Of a DNA stretch of 64,000 nt, positions 46,050 to 58,616 are shown one piece after another. The DNA is taken from positions 2,547,001-2,611,000 of the forward strand of contig NC_134846.1 in assembly GCF_965363235.1 (NCBI RefSeq). The letters run 5' to 3'. Source of the stretch: Mytilus galloprovincialis (lineage: Eukaryota; Mollusca; Bivalvia; Mytilida; Mytilidae). The notes beneath the pieces are model-generated. The model did no database searches. It was not told the origin of the DNA and was given only the letters and a program-made list of their open reading frames with translations. Positions within the stretch are counted from its first letter, which is position 1. Each line of letters opens with the position of its first letter. The translations under genes were made by a program, and so were the position numbers.

Positions 46050-46490
46050 TAGTTTTCAAAAGTACCAGGATTATAATTTTATACGCCAGACGCGCGTTTC
46101 GTCTACATAAGACTCATCAGTGACGCTCAGATCAAAATAGTTAAAAAGCCAAACAAATACAAAGTTGAAGAGCATTGAGGACCCAAAATTTCAAAAAGTT
46201 GTGCCAAATACAGCTAAGGTAATCTTCTCCTGGGGTAAGAAAATCCTTAGTTTTTTCGAAAAAAGTTTTGTAAACAGAAAATTTATAAAATGACCATATA
46301 ATTGATATTCATGTCAACCCCGAAGTGCTGACTACTGGGCTGGTGATACCCTCGGGGACGAAACGTCCACTAGCAGTGGCATCGACCCAGTTGTGTAAAT
46401 AGTTTTCAAAAGTACCAGGATTATAATTTTATACATGTTTCGTCTACATAAGACTCATCAGTGACGCTCAGATCAAACTCGCATTTTACT
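46050..46490 (-). mobile_element. Retrozyme-like tandem repeat, 341-bp period
   Basis: GTTTCGTCTACATAAGACTC occurs at 46096 and again 341 bp later at 46437, each preceded by AAAGTACCAGGATTATAATT. One complete unit and the start of the next are present. The first boundary holds a full hammerhead on the minus strand; the second lacks the stem III/cleavage part. No coding frame. Closely related to 41321-41915. Confidence 0.68.
46083..46126 (-). ncRNA. Hammerhead ribozyme with intact core
   Basis: Minus strand in order: GCGTCA (stem I), CTGATGA, GTCT-TATGT-AGAC (stem II), GAAA, CGCGCG (stem III, tiny, two-base loop), cleavage after GTC, TGGCGT (stem I partner; pairs GU, CG, GC, UG, CG, AU). All invariant hammerhead bases are present. 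The minimal stem III is the type known from Penelope-like elements and retrozymes, which often act as dimers. Confidence 0.75.
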
Positions 46491-46623
46491 CCTATTAAAA
46501 ATTTTGTTTGATCTGTAGGTTTACATTTTTGACATTGTGTTCAAATTTTATATAATATGGTAATGTAGAACTCTAACGTTTATCTTGAAATTAAATCTAA
46601 GGCTGAAAGTATACTAAGGGAAA

Positions 46624-46778
46624 TAACTTTTGATTGATTGGTGTTTAACACAAATGTCAGTACTACTGTGCTATTTGTTTGTTGGCCTTGTTTTTATGAT
46701 GGATGAAGCCAGTGACTGGAGAGAACCACAGGCTTTTGATAGGATAACTTACAATCCTAGTCAATTAAAATTGGAGTA
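46624..46778 (+). repeat. SINE-like repeat, molluscan core
   Basis: TTGATTGATTGGTGTTTAAC at the head, GATGAAGCCAGTGACTGGAG in the middle and CAATCCTAGTCAATTAAAAT near the end, a layout shared with the 5990-6290 repeat. Confidence 0.5.
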
Positions 46779-47048
46779 ACAAGAATGTGTCCCCTGTACA
46801 CAGATGCCCCACTCGCACTTTCATTTTCTAAGTTCAGTGGACCATGAAATTAGGGTAAAAACTCTAATTTGTCATTTAAATTATAAATATCATATCATAG
46901 GGAACATGTGTACTAAGTTTCAAGTTGATTGGACTTCAACTTCATCAAAAACTACCTTGACCAAAAACTTTAACCTGAAGCAGGACAGATTAAATGAACA
47001 GACAGACACACAGACCAGAAAACATAATGCCCCTCTACTATCGAAGGT
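46779..47048 (-). repeat. Family S repeat, inverted copy
   Basis: Starts AAGAATGTGTCCCCTGTAC and ends AATGCCCCTCTACTATCG; interior GACTTCAACTTCATCAAAAA matches 12900-12960 inverted. Confidence 0.65.
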
Positions 47049-49049
47049 TGTTTAAATTAACAACCTCAAACATAACATCAAGTGATAATGAGGCCCTAAA
47101 AATTGAATAAGATCGGCATATTATGATGCACGACATTGTGCATAATTTTCACAGCAAATGGTCAAGTGACTATTTCATCTTGAAACTAAACAATTTCAAT
47201 TTTAAGGAAACTTGACTTGTGAAATTAAAATGTCAAAATAGAACTTGATTAGTATGTTGGTTTTCCTGTTGCAATTGTTATACACTAGTTATTTTGGGGC
47301 CCTTTATAGCTTGCCAAGGCTCCCTGTTGAAGGCTGTACTTTGACCTATGAATGTTTACTTTGTATATATTGTGACTTGGATGGAGAGTTGTCTCATACC
47401 ACGTCTTCTTATTTATATTGACTATTTTTCTGGTTCATGTAATTGTGTTCTAAGTTTCAAGAGATTTGGTCAAGACTCCAGGGTTATTTCCATATGATCA
47501 TTCCAACACCTAAGAAACCCCAACTTTTAAGGTCAGTAAGTTGCAGAAACTGTACATATCAGAACCAAGATTAAACTTGATTTTACTCTATTAGTGATTT
47601 AACATGTTTAAAGTATATTACTTTGTTTATTTTTCTTATTACATGGAAACTTTTGCTTGTGGCAGACAAATATTTGTATCACCTTATATCCCCTTTTTAG
47701 GGAAAGGTATAAGAATATTTATAAAATTCAACTGAACTTGTGTTGATAAATCATGATTCCTAAAAGTATGTGTGTGTGCTTCAATTAGTTATGATAGTGT
47801 TGCTACATCACAGTACAGAAATCGATCTTTAAATAACTGTTTGAAAATTACATTGTTTTACATTGCAAACATTACTGATGTCTTCAGAGATGATGCTGAA
47901 ACATCTTTGAATTCCCCCCCCCCCTCCCCAACCCTTAAGAAAGAACTATTTGTGTGTTGAACTATTCTTAGTGACATCAACTCAGTATTGAAAGTTGTAT
48001 TTTTACATGGTGCTCTCATGTCGGACACCTGAATGACCTTGAAAAGAGGCAAATATACATTATTTGTAAATAAATCAGGCATTTTGTCTTGTTCATTTGT
48101 TTGACACTTTTTTTTACATTTTGTCATGTCAAACCTTTTATTGCTTGCTATTTGTTACAGGTTTTGCTCATTGTTGACAATCGTACCGTCACCACAGTTG
48201 CTAGCATTTACTGTGAATTAATTTGTTTTTGTTGATTCAGTTGTTTTTTTTGGATTGAGGTGAACTCACATTTTTTATTGTATTTCATTTTGTGGTTTTA
48301 CAAAAGTTTGCACATTTGTTCATAAAGCATATTTGTAATTCGTTTCCCTGATCCAACAAACTCCACAATAAGTTGTTACCCAACAAAAAATAATGAATTT
48401 ACAGGAAGTCAAAGATTCTTGTTCATAGTTGTCTCATTGCTTCTCATTGGCAGTGTACCACATCTACTTAGTATGCATAACATTATAGAGTAATTAAGAT
48501 CCTTTGATTTTCATTTTCATTTCAAATTTATTATTAGACACATATAATATATATAATTAAGAATTTTATGATACAAATGAAAAATGGAACATGAAGCATT
48601 CACAGACTTCAGGTCATAAAATTAAAAAAAAAAACTTAGAAAATGTAAATGAGTAGATTTTCTAAGAAATAAAATTTTTATAAACAAAAAATTAATTAAA
48701 TAAATAAACAAATAAAAACGACCAGATCGTTGTGTACACATTTCACCGTTACAATTATATTGCAGCTGGTAATTAATACATTACAAAAATATCGCTGGAC
48801 GTACAACAAATGTCACCGAATTGTTTTGTCGAGCTATGAATGAATATAATGGTACTTCATGATTTCCTTTTATACAAGAAGGTTGTCAATTTCATATAAA
48901 ATTCCTGGTTCATAAAATCATACACACACAAATCGCATTTACACACTCATCATATAAACCAAGAAGGCCAATTGCGTCCACTTCTCTTCACGCATAAATA
49001 CTATCATTGTATGAATAAATACATGATTAACATACACAAATACATTATA
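47049..49049. other. Gene-free stretch before the UBE2S stop
   Basis: Holds SINE-like pieces on the minus strand at about 47297-47410 (TGGATGGAGAGTTGTCTCAT) and 48428-48475. The rest is AT-rich and unassigned; its right edge must include the UBE2S 3' UTR. Confidence 0.4.
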
Positions 49050-52000
49050 TCACAATCTTTTTAACACTTTTTTCTTCTCTTTTTTCTTTTTGTCTATCAC
49101 TTTTTTGTCTCCTGCATGTTTTTTTGCCAATGGTCCTTCTAAACAATTTTTACTCAGTGATGGGATTTCTTTTTCCTCCATACATCTAAAAAATTAACAA
49201 CAGAATTACAATTTTACATACTATATTAACTCATAATTGATTTTTCCTTGCAAAATCATTTTAGAATCAAGTACATACAACTACCCGGTATTGATGATAT
49301 AATCAATTCTGCACGATGACTAATTATGATCGTTGTTGGCAAAAATTATGAAAAGAGCCATCAGCACGGTCAATGGATTCCAACAGCTTAGTGATTCCCT
49401 TTGGATAGTTTAGTTCAGCCTTAATACTTTTTAGGTGTAACACCACTAATTTAGGCCCAGCCAGAAAGCACATACCAGAAAGTAGTACATATTTAACACA
49501 AAATAGTTCCTACGCATGGACATAACTTTCAAAATATTTAAAATATTTTACTAATTCTGGTATTAAATGAAAGCTGCATGACTGGTGATCATTGCAGAGC
49601 AATTTTTGACTGATAAATTTGAATAATAAAAAAATGGCATGAAATTTAAAAAGGAGGGTACATTTTGCCGTTTTGTCAGATCGGAAGTACCTGGTTTGGT
49701 ACATCCGAAGTTCGGGGAACCAGTTCTTTCTTATATGCCATGTAAGGTATGTTGATTTTTTCAGTACAGGACACCAGAAGGTGTTGCTTTGACATGCAAT
49801 GATTGTCACTTTATTTGAACTTAAGATAAAAGAGCTGTGACCACTCGAAATTGAGGAATTTAACATAGAAAGCAAAGGGGCCATTAATTAGTGGTGTACT
49901 TCCTTTACATTGGTTTTGTCATTTCAATCATTCCCACTCAGATGTAAACTCTGTCATGTCTGTTTTGCCAAAAAATATTGAATAAACAAGTTGTAAAAAT
50001 ATATATATAAATAAAAAGATATGTTCTTTCCGTAGGTTCAACACAGGGAACCATTAAGAATTTTTATCATATGTTCTCACACCGAATCGATATGTCATGC
50101 CTGAGCTGAAGTACAAATCTATATATATAATTTCCTGTGTCTTTTGAAGAGTTGTATCATTTTCAATCATACCACATCCTCTTTTTTATAACTATACACT
50201 TACTTCATAGGTTTGGCGTGTATTTCTGTATAAAGTTTTGCCCTCGTGGAATAATCTTCATATTGTTCTAAAAGTAATTTTCCTGCCTCTTCATTTAATG
50301 CAGATTCTGGGTTTGGTACTATTAGTAAACATTTAATGGTCTGAAATGAAACAAAATATAATATTCATGACTGTTCATGTGTTAGCTCATTTTCTTTCAA
50401 AAAGTAAATATCATTTTAATCTTGTGGACACGATTTCTAGTTTTTTCACAATCCCATCCCCTTCTTCTTGAATCAAGGTTTTCATATGTTGTCTTTCAGA
50501 TTGTGATTTTTGATTCCATGTTTTAACACCACTGGTACATGTATGATTGATATTTTTCATCTGTTATGATGACCAGCTCAATACATGTATGGAACTTTAG
50601 AACTTTTAATTTATTTATAATTTTTACAGACAACTTCTGTCATTGCTAAAGGCCATTCAGTCATAAATGTTAATGCTTTTGGATGTTTTTATTCATTGTT
50701 ATTGTTGGTTTTCTGTTTTACTGATGTAACAAAAAATGTTTGCTTGTTTTTGCAACACCAAAAGTCAACAGAAATTACATTGTAAGATGTCCACTTTTTT
50801 CAACAGAAAGCCTTCTTTGCATAAAATGAACTTACTAGTAATATATGTTTAATTCCTAATTCAGCTTTCCAGTCTTTTTTCAATGTATTAACACAAATTT
50901 CACCATTACTTGCAACATTTGGGTGAAATATTCTTGTTAAAAAAAATCCTTTTGGTGGTTCTGATGGGAAATTTTTACCAAGTACTAGTTTCATTCTAAA
51001 TGATCCTCCTGCATATGGTGTTCCCGCTGAAACAAGAAAAGTTTTCAGTCAAATTAATGTCAAGTAAATTTACCGTACACAATAAAACGTCATAAATCAC
51101 AAGACCAAGTGTTGAGTGAATCAGAATGGAAAGGGGGATTGATCATACCCTGATTTACGATACTGTCATAAAATTATATCTTTTAAACCATAAACCATTG
51201 GTATTCAGAGTGAATGAACACACAATCATCAGCAGTATTTAGATATATTCTTTTTTTTTTGTAGTTCTGGAATTAACCTTTGTTAATCATGTTAATTTTG
51301 TTTAAGCTTCCAAACATTTTTATTTCCATTTGAATTGTCCAAACTTTTAGCTCCTCTGCAATAATTTTTTTTTATTAAGACATTTGCATTATTACATGTA
51401 CAATTAATGTATGAGTGTATTTAAGTGTATGAATGACCTTTTATCAGTTTTACAAAAAAGTTGCTTTTACAATTGTTCACTTTATGGAACGAGAGAGTGA
51501 TTGTTTTCACTATCTGGTTTTGTTTCACTTTAGCCACTCAATAATGCTAAAAGTGCAATTCCTTTTATATCATTTTTTTCAATTTTTTAACCCGAGTACA
51601 ATGTGTATAGCACAAGTGAGGTCTACATTCTTAACATAATCACTACCAAAAAATTGTGGAAACAAAGCCTAAGAAAAAGCATTTTGAGGTACCAGTAATA
51701 AGGTAGGTACAAATGAGGCTATAGCATGTATAGGGAAACCCTATAAACACAAGTTTTTTTGTTTTATTTTGTCCTTACTATTGATCTTACCTGGGCCTTC
51801 AATGTGTGCTTGTATATCTGTAATGTCTTCATCATTAGGAAAAATCTTGATGCCTTCAGGAGGGTCGTTACATAAATCGGCTATTTCTTTAGCAAGACTT
51901 CTGATTACTTGTGGTGATAAATTTTCAACATTTGAAACCTGCAAATAAATAGACATCAAAAACTTTTCTTAAAAATTTGCAAATAATCACATGGATTTTG

Positions 52001-55000
52001 ATGAGTATTAAATGAAGGTTGACAACTTAACAGCTTGATTTCCATTTATCATAGAATAATCTATTTCGACCAGTTTGGCATGAATCTAGGTCACCTGGTC
52101 ACAAATACGGAAGTCTCATCATGGCAAAGTCAGCAAAAAGCAATTGACTTTAAAAAAAAAAAAAAGTTCAACAGGTAGCACCTGCCTTAATAATGTTAAT
52201 ATAATTTAAAGTATTCGTAACGGTTTCAATTTTCTGGATTTGTTATCATGGTTTAAAATTTATTAGATCTTGATTGATTTTGGGCAATATGGAAATACAT
52301 CATGTACATATGTAACATTCTTAAAATTCCACAGTTCTTTCGAGAATTTCTAGGATTAATATCTATCCTGTCATGCCTATCCTGTGATCAAATGATTCAT
52401 CATGTTCATGTAGTTCCTCTATTAAATATGCAAAGCCAGCAAAGATAACATTTTACATTTTATACATGGTATAAATCGGATAAAACATGTAAATCTAATA
52501 ACATATTTACAGAGATATACTGTTTGTATGTCCATGTATCATTATATAGACTGGTCATGGTAGTTCTGTTCGGTAGAATTTTTAAACACACTGGATTAGA
52601 GCAATACACAAAGAACCAGGTGCTCCGCAGGGCGCAGCTTTATACGACCGCAGAGGTCGAACCCTGAACAGTTGGGGCAAGTATGGACAAAACATTCAAG
52701 CATGATACAGCTCTGAATTTGGATTGTGATCAAATTTTTGACATTACATGGTTTTTTTTTACACAAAACAAATGCCAAGATTTTACAAATCAATTAAAGA
52801 TTTCTTCTTCAAACTTTTTAAATCTAAAATTAAATAGTTGACACAGCATAGGTTTCTGACACAGAATGAATGTGGTCTAATGAACTTAAAAGGTTTTTTT
52901 TGCCTTTGAGCAAATCACTATGCTGTTGAATATTAATCCTCTCAAAAAAATGTTTGAAGAAATTTTCTTTTTATTTATGAAATCTGAAATGAGAAAAATT
53001 TAACCCCCCCCCTTTTTTTTCACATCCCCGTTTCCCTTTTTCAAAACTGATATCAATTCAAATTTCTAATGGAGTTTGCAACAATAACTACTCATTTAAA
53101 TACATCATAAAATATTAAGATGTAAAAAAACTGCTTGTTATCACTGAATGGTAAAGATTATTTAAATTTATCAGTTGGTAGTAAAAAGTGTATATACATT
53201 GTATATTGTATATAACAAAGATTTAAGTTGATTCTGGACAAAGAAAGATAACTCCAATTAAAAAAAATTCTTGCTATTGCACAAATAGGATATTTCTTGC
53301 TTACTATTCTGGACAAAGAAAGATAACTCTAATTAAAAAAAATTTGCTATTTCACAATATTGTGCAATTAGATATTTCTTGCCATTGCACAATACTGTGC
53401 AATTGAAAAGACTTGCTATTGCACAATACTTAATATAATAATTTTAGATCCTGATTTGGACCAACTTGAAAACTGGGCCCATAATCAAAAATCTAAGTAC
53501 ATGTTTAGATTCAGCATATCAAAGAGGCCCAAGAATTCAATTTTTGTTAAAATCAAACTTAGTTTAATTTTGGACCCTTTGGACTTTAATGTAGAATTTG
53601 AAATTTGAAAACAGGACCAAAAATGAAGAATCTACATACACAGTTAGATTTGGCATATCAAAGAACCCCAAGGATTCAATTTTTGATGAAATCAAACAAA
53701 GTTTAATTTTGGACCCTTTGGACCTTAATGTAGACCAATTTGAAAACTGGACCAAAAAAACTTCAATAATCAAGAATCTAAGTACATTTTTAGATTCAAC
53801 ATATCAAAGAACCCAACCGATTCATTTTTTGTCAAAATCAAACTAAGTTTAATTTTGGACCCTTTGGACCTTAATGTAGACCAATTTGAAAACGGGACCA
53901 AAAGTTGAGAATCTACATATACAGTTAGATTCGGCATATCAAAGAACCCCAATTATTCAATTTTGATGAAATCAAACAAAGTTTAATTTTGGACCCTTTG
54001 GGCCCCTTTTTCCTAAACTGTTGGGACCAAAACTCCCAAAATCAATACCAACCTTCCTTTTATGGTCATAAGCCTTGTGTTTAAATTTCATAGATTTGTA
54101 TTTACTTATACTAACATTATAGTGCGAAAACCAAGAAAAATGCTTATTTGGGTCCCTTTTTGGCCCCTAATTCCTAATCTGTTGGGTCCTAAACTCCCAA
54201 AATAAATACCAACCTTCCTTTTGTGGTCATAAACATTGTGTTTAAATTTCATAGATTTCCATTTACTTAACCTAAGGTTATTGTGCAAAAACCAAGAAAA
54301 ATGCTTATTTGGGCCCTTTATTGGCCCCTTATTCCTAAACTATTGAAACCAAAACTCCCAAAATCAATCCCAATCTTTCTTTTGTGGTCATAAACCTTGC
54401 GTCAAAATTTCATAGATTTCTATTAACTTAAACTAAAGTTATGGTGCGAAAACCAAGAAAATGCTTATTTGGGCCCTTTTTGACCCCTTATTCCTAAAAT
54501 GTTGGGACCAAAACTCCCAAAATCAATACCAACCTTCCTTTTATGGTCATAAACCTTGTGTTAAAATTTCATAGATTTCTATTCACTTTTACTAAAGTTA
54601 GAGTGCGAAAACTAAAAGTATTCGGACGACGACGACGACGACGCAGACGCCAACGTGATAGCAATATACGACGAAAATTTTTTCAAAATTTGCGGTCGTA
54701 TAAAAACTTGTACATGTTTACATATAATGTAATACAAACTGTATGTAATTTGGTAAATTTGGAAAATTGCACCAACATTGTGATTGTATACCTGTGGCTA
54801 TCAAACCATAAATATATTGTTATATCTTAGTAACATGTAGTTTTTCACAAATTATATTGGTACATGTAACCAAAGGAATCTATGTAACAATGTAAATGGC
54901 TAGAAATTTATGTATTACTGAAAAATTATTACACCAGGGTTTTCGATATCACAAACTAGTCAAAACATTTACTAAATTTTATCATCGGTATATAAAGGAT

Positions 55001-58000
55001 ATCATTCGTAAATATAGCTCAACATGCAGACTTCTAATACGTTCTGGTATTTCACATCCATTTTTTTATGAAAATATTCTTTATAAAGCACACAAATGTC
55101 AGTATTCACCTCGGAAACTAACAAAACCTTTGAATAGACTTATTAAGAAGGGATATAGTTACGATACTGTTGTCAGGTCATTAAAGATTGCATATTTTGG
55201 AGTTAATATTGTTTCTGATTCACTTATAGGGTCTTTGCATCGGAACTAAACACATTTATTAAAAACCAGTTGTTGGCATGACACAGGTTATGTTCTTCTC
55301 ATACATGTTATGAATATGATGGTATGATACTAAACCCCTAAGGGGAAGGATTGTGTCTGATATTCATATGATGAAATCATAATCTTTCAATCAGTTTAAT
55401 TGAAGTCTGGAGCTATCATGTCAGTTAACTGTTAGTAGTCTGTTGTTATTTATGTATTATTGTCATTTTGTTTATTTTCTTTGGTTACATCTTCTGACAT
55501 CAGACTCGGACTTCTTTTGAACTGAATTTTAATGTGCGTATTGTAATGCGTTTACTTTTCTACATTGGCTAGAGGTACATGTACAGGGGGAGGGTTGAGA
55601 TCTCATAAACATGTTTAACCCCACCGCATTTTTGCGATTGTCTCAAGTCAGGAGCCTCCGGCCTTTTGTTAGTCTTGAATTATTTTAATTTTAGTTTCGT
55701 GTGTACAATTTGGAGTTTAGTATGGCGTTCATTATCACTGAACTAGTATATACATATATATTTGTTTAGGGGTCAGCTGAAAGACGCCTCCGGATTTCTT
55801 GCTACATTGAAGACCTGTTGGTGACCTTCTGCTGTTGTTTTTTCTATGGTCGGTTTGTTGTCTCTTTGACACATTCCCCATTTCCATTCTCAATTTTAGG
55901 ATTCAAAATTTTGCCATTTTGGCCAAGTAGCCATTCTCTCATTAAAAATTTTATAAATTTTCATTGGCATTGCACAAAGTCGTGCATTTGATGATCACTT
56001 TTCAGCAGGCAATTTATATTTTTTTCAGTTTCAGATTTATACATGTAGAACAATTAATGCACACTGTTGTGACTGTCATGACTGTCAAACTTTTCAAAAT
56101 CTCCATGGGTGAATATGCAAGTGGACCTTATGCTCCTCTTATAATTTCATATGTTTTCTTATTCTACCAATGTATTGTTTGAGTGCTTCAATACCCTTTT
56201 ATGGTTGTACTATGTAAATATAAAAAAGAAGATGTGGTATGATCATGAATGAGACAACTTTCCAAAAGAGACCAAATAACACAGAAATTAACAACTGTAT
56301 GTAACTGTACAGCCTTCAACAATGAGCACACCCAATGTACATTTATATAATTAAGAATTTTAAAATTGACAACTTGAACATTCCTACATTGTCCTATTAA
56401 GGGAAAATATCATCAAAATTTCATTATACACAAAAGTATGTTTGGGCTACATGTACAATGAACATGTTCATTAATTCTACTCCCAATCATCCTGCTTGAT
56501 TTCTCCAAAGCCAATGACACAATGCCCCACAAGAGACTCCTCCAAAAAATTGACTACTACAGAATACGTAGAGTAACACTCAGGTGGATACAAGACCTCC
56601 TAACTTTTCCTAAGCAAGAAAACACAATCCGTATTACTTGAAGGTCATAAATCCAACCCCCTCAGGGGTGTCTCAGGGGAAGACCGCCTCACCATGGCCT
56701 ACAAAATCACCAATAGATTGGTAGATATTGACCCCTCAAACTTATACAAACCCGGAGATTTACAGATCAGAGGAGGCCACCGCATAAACCAACAGCATAC
56801 ATGTACTCTAAAACACCAGTACAGGTACACATGTACTCCTTCTTCCCAACACCAACCAGGGAATGGAACACACTACATTAGAAGAGTTCAAGGCCAGCCT
56901 TACCATCCTGCCAGAGGAACGTGACAGGAGCTTCTCACACCTAGAACTCTGTAGATCCCAGATGTTTATAGTTTTAATTTGTAAATAATAATTACTGTAA
57001 ATAGTTACTGCTGGTTTTAATAATTGAGGAGGGAAGGCCTCATGATTTTACGAGCAAGGCTTTTAAAACAAGACAAAAGTAGAACTGAAGGAAGCCTAAA
57101 GGCCCTTGGGCTGATATTGGTGTCTCGAGATGATATAACATATGATACGGATTTTTCCATGTATTATTCTCTATGTTACTTGGATGGAGAAGCCTTAAAA
57201 GAACTGCTCAATTACTTATCCAAAGCACCTAGGTTACCTTATAATTTAAAAATATTTTGTTTATTATTGTATTTTTTATAGTTGCATTTAGTGTGACAAA
57301 AAGTATGAAAACTTGACGTTCGTGACGTCACATGTACATACCGAACAATGACGTCATTCAATAAATTGTCACGCCCGAATGACCGTACCTATTTTGAGGA
57401 AATTTTTTTCTTAAGCTTACAAAAATAAAAACTGACTATGTAGGAAAAAAAAGAAAAAAAAGTAGGGGTGTGATAAAGGGTATGCGATAAAGGGTAGGGG
57501 TGTGATAAACATTGATAAAGGGTATGCGATAAAGGGTGCGCATCAAAGTTGTGCGATATGGATTAAACAGCAGGACAGCAGGCTATTTATCAAATATTCA
57601 AAACTACTGTATGGACTACTAAACATTATATATATTTATAGATATAGGAAGATGTGGTATGAGTGCAAATGAGACAACTCTCCATCCAAGTAACAATTTA
57701 TAAAAGTAAACCATTATACAAATGTAGGTCAAGGTAGGGCCTTCAACACAGGGTATACTTATAGTGTTCTCCTCAAGCCGATATGACGCTGTGGTCCTGC
57801 AGCCCCTTAATAATATTTTTCTTAATTCCTGCAGTGCATTAATTAGCAGCTGTCCCTTAATACCTGGTCTTTTTATTTATAAATTTTTGAATTGTGAACT
57901 ATTCAAGCTTTTTGTTTCTACATGCCCTAGGCTATGTTTGTAACTTAAAAGGGGGGTGGTACATTTGTTTCACTGTCGCTTCCCCTTTTACTTGCAATTA

Positions 58001-58242
58001 CGCAATATTACGTTTTTACTCTTGTCATGGTATTATTTCCTCTCTTTTAACTTGAAACCTAGATAATGAGTTCAGAATAAGATAAAAATTATTTCTTGGA
58101 AGATCAACGAAAAATCTGTGTATTTTTTTTTTTGTGAATCAGTTTGGATGAAAACAAATCCATTCTTGTAAAAATATGTCGAATTCCTTGAATTAAACTG
58201 TGAGAAAATTGGATTGCAGCATATACCACTTACGTTCGACAT
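49050..58242 (-). CDS. UBE2S: Ubiquitin-conjugating enzyme E2 S
   Basis: Minus-strand exons are 58242-58234 (MSN only), 51938-51791, 51026-50836, 50340-50204 and 49185-49050, giving 206 residues with consistent phases. UBE2S is the E2 that elongates K11-linked ubiquitin chains with the anaphase-promoting complex. Seen: N-terminal [46 protein letters not shown], the HPN motif (87-89), active-site Cys97 in [28 protein letters not shown], and the lysine-rich tail [11 protein letters not shown]...KKVLKRL that in the family contacts the APC/C. The human enzyme is 222 residues. The tiny first exon is inferred: ATGTCGAAC|GTAAGT gives MSN joined in phase 0 to VSNVENL, close to the human MNSNVENL. Exons 2-5 are certain. 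Intron 1 (6.3 kb) is full of repeats. Head-to-head with ARL6IP1. Confidence 0.88.
52614..54703 (-). mobile_element. Tandem-repeat element (family C), long inverted copy
   Basis: Mirror of 39005-39839: starts AACCAGGTGCTCCGCAGG, then GACCGCAGAGGTCGAACC. It holds a first array of about 130-bp units (TTTAATTTTGGACCCTTTGG) and a second of about 180-bp units (ACCAACCTTCCTTTTATGGT). It ends after (GAC)n at 54626-54644 with TTTGCGGTCGTATA. No protein. In UBE2S intron 1. Confidence 0.65.
54896..55897 (+). mobile_element. Penelope-like reverse transcriptase 3' fragment with tail
   Basis: The 117-codon frame 54896-55249 encodes [37 protein letters not shown] and [20 protein letters not shown], the C-terminal part of the reverse transcriptase. 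A non-coding tail follows, ending TTTGACACATTCCCCATTTC. 5'-truncated fossil in UBE2S intron 1. Confidence 0.65.
56226..56335 (+). repeat. SINE-like dispersed repeat copy
   Basis: GAAGATGTGGTATGATC, GAGACAACTTTCC and CAGCCTTCAACAATGAGCA. Confidence 0.6.
56480..57015 (+). mobile_element. LINE reverse transcriptase fragments
   Basis: First part: [20 protein letters not shown], then [14 protein letters not shown] and a SGVSQG-like stretch (RT motifs). After a deletion comes the C-terminal part [28 protein letters not shown] and an [12 protein letters not shown] ending. CR1/Jockey-like non-LTR type. Several frame changes; not functional. Confidence 0.65.
57323..57356. promoter_or_regulatory. Two full CRE palindromes
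   Basis: TGACGTCA at 57323-57330 and 57349-57356, 18 bp apart, in UBE2S intron 1 about 0.9 kb from its start. Full CRE sites bind CREB/ATF proteins; activity here is inferred only. Confidence 0.45.
57646..57755 (+). repeat. SINE-like dispersed repeat copy
   Basis: ATAGGAAGATGTGGTATGAG, GAGACAACTCTCCATCC and AAAGTAAACCATTATA, then a GGCCTTCAACAC block; close to the head of the 1204 copy. Confidence 0.65.
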
Positions 58243-58616
58243 TATTTTTGAGTTATTCTGTCCAAAATAAGTTAAAATATTTCTGTATAATACGAATATC
58301 CTTTCAGAATAATTCAAAACGTCAGAATTTTGCTTGACCCAATTTCGAATTAAAATATGAAGTCTCGTTTACACGAGATGTAGTTTGAATTTAATTCAAA
58401 TTTTGAGAAAATTAGTGGTACGATAAAATAATAACAAAACAGACAGAAATAAAGACAATATTGTTGCTTAATGAAATATCATCTTCTTATTTAAAAAACA
58501 GAAAAATTATTATTAAAAATTTGAGATGGATAAGTCTAGAGAACAAAAAGTTTTATACGGAACACCTTGTGAGTCAACGTCCTCCGAATGCAATGCTCAT
58601 TATAAACAAATCTGAG
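58243..58616. promoter_or_regulatory. Bidirectional promoter of UBE2S and ARL6IP1
   Basis: 374 bp lie between the two inferred start codons on opposite strands. AT-rich; one CCAAT at 58339-58343. No TATA box in a convincing position. The 5' UTRs of both genes must also lie here. Confidence 0.55.

Noticed and set aside
49510-49884. 124-codon minus-strand open frame in UBE2S intron 4
   Set aside because: No recognisable domain, no splice-consistent role in UBE2S, and low-complexity hydrophobic composition; probably chance or repeat.
57024-57281. 85-codon frame after the LINE fragment
   Set aside because: Looks partly protein-like ([15 protein letters not shown]) but I cannot place it, and it follows LINE tail sequence; left unassigned.
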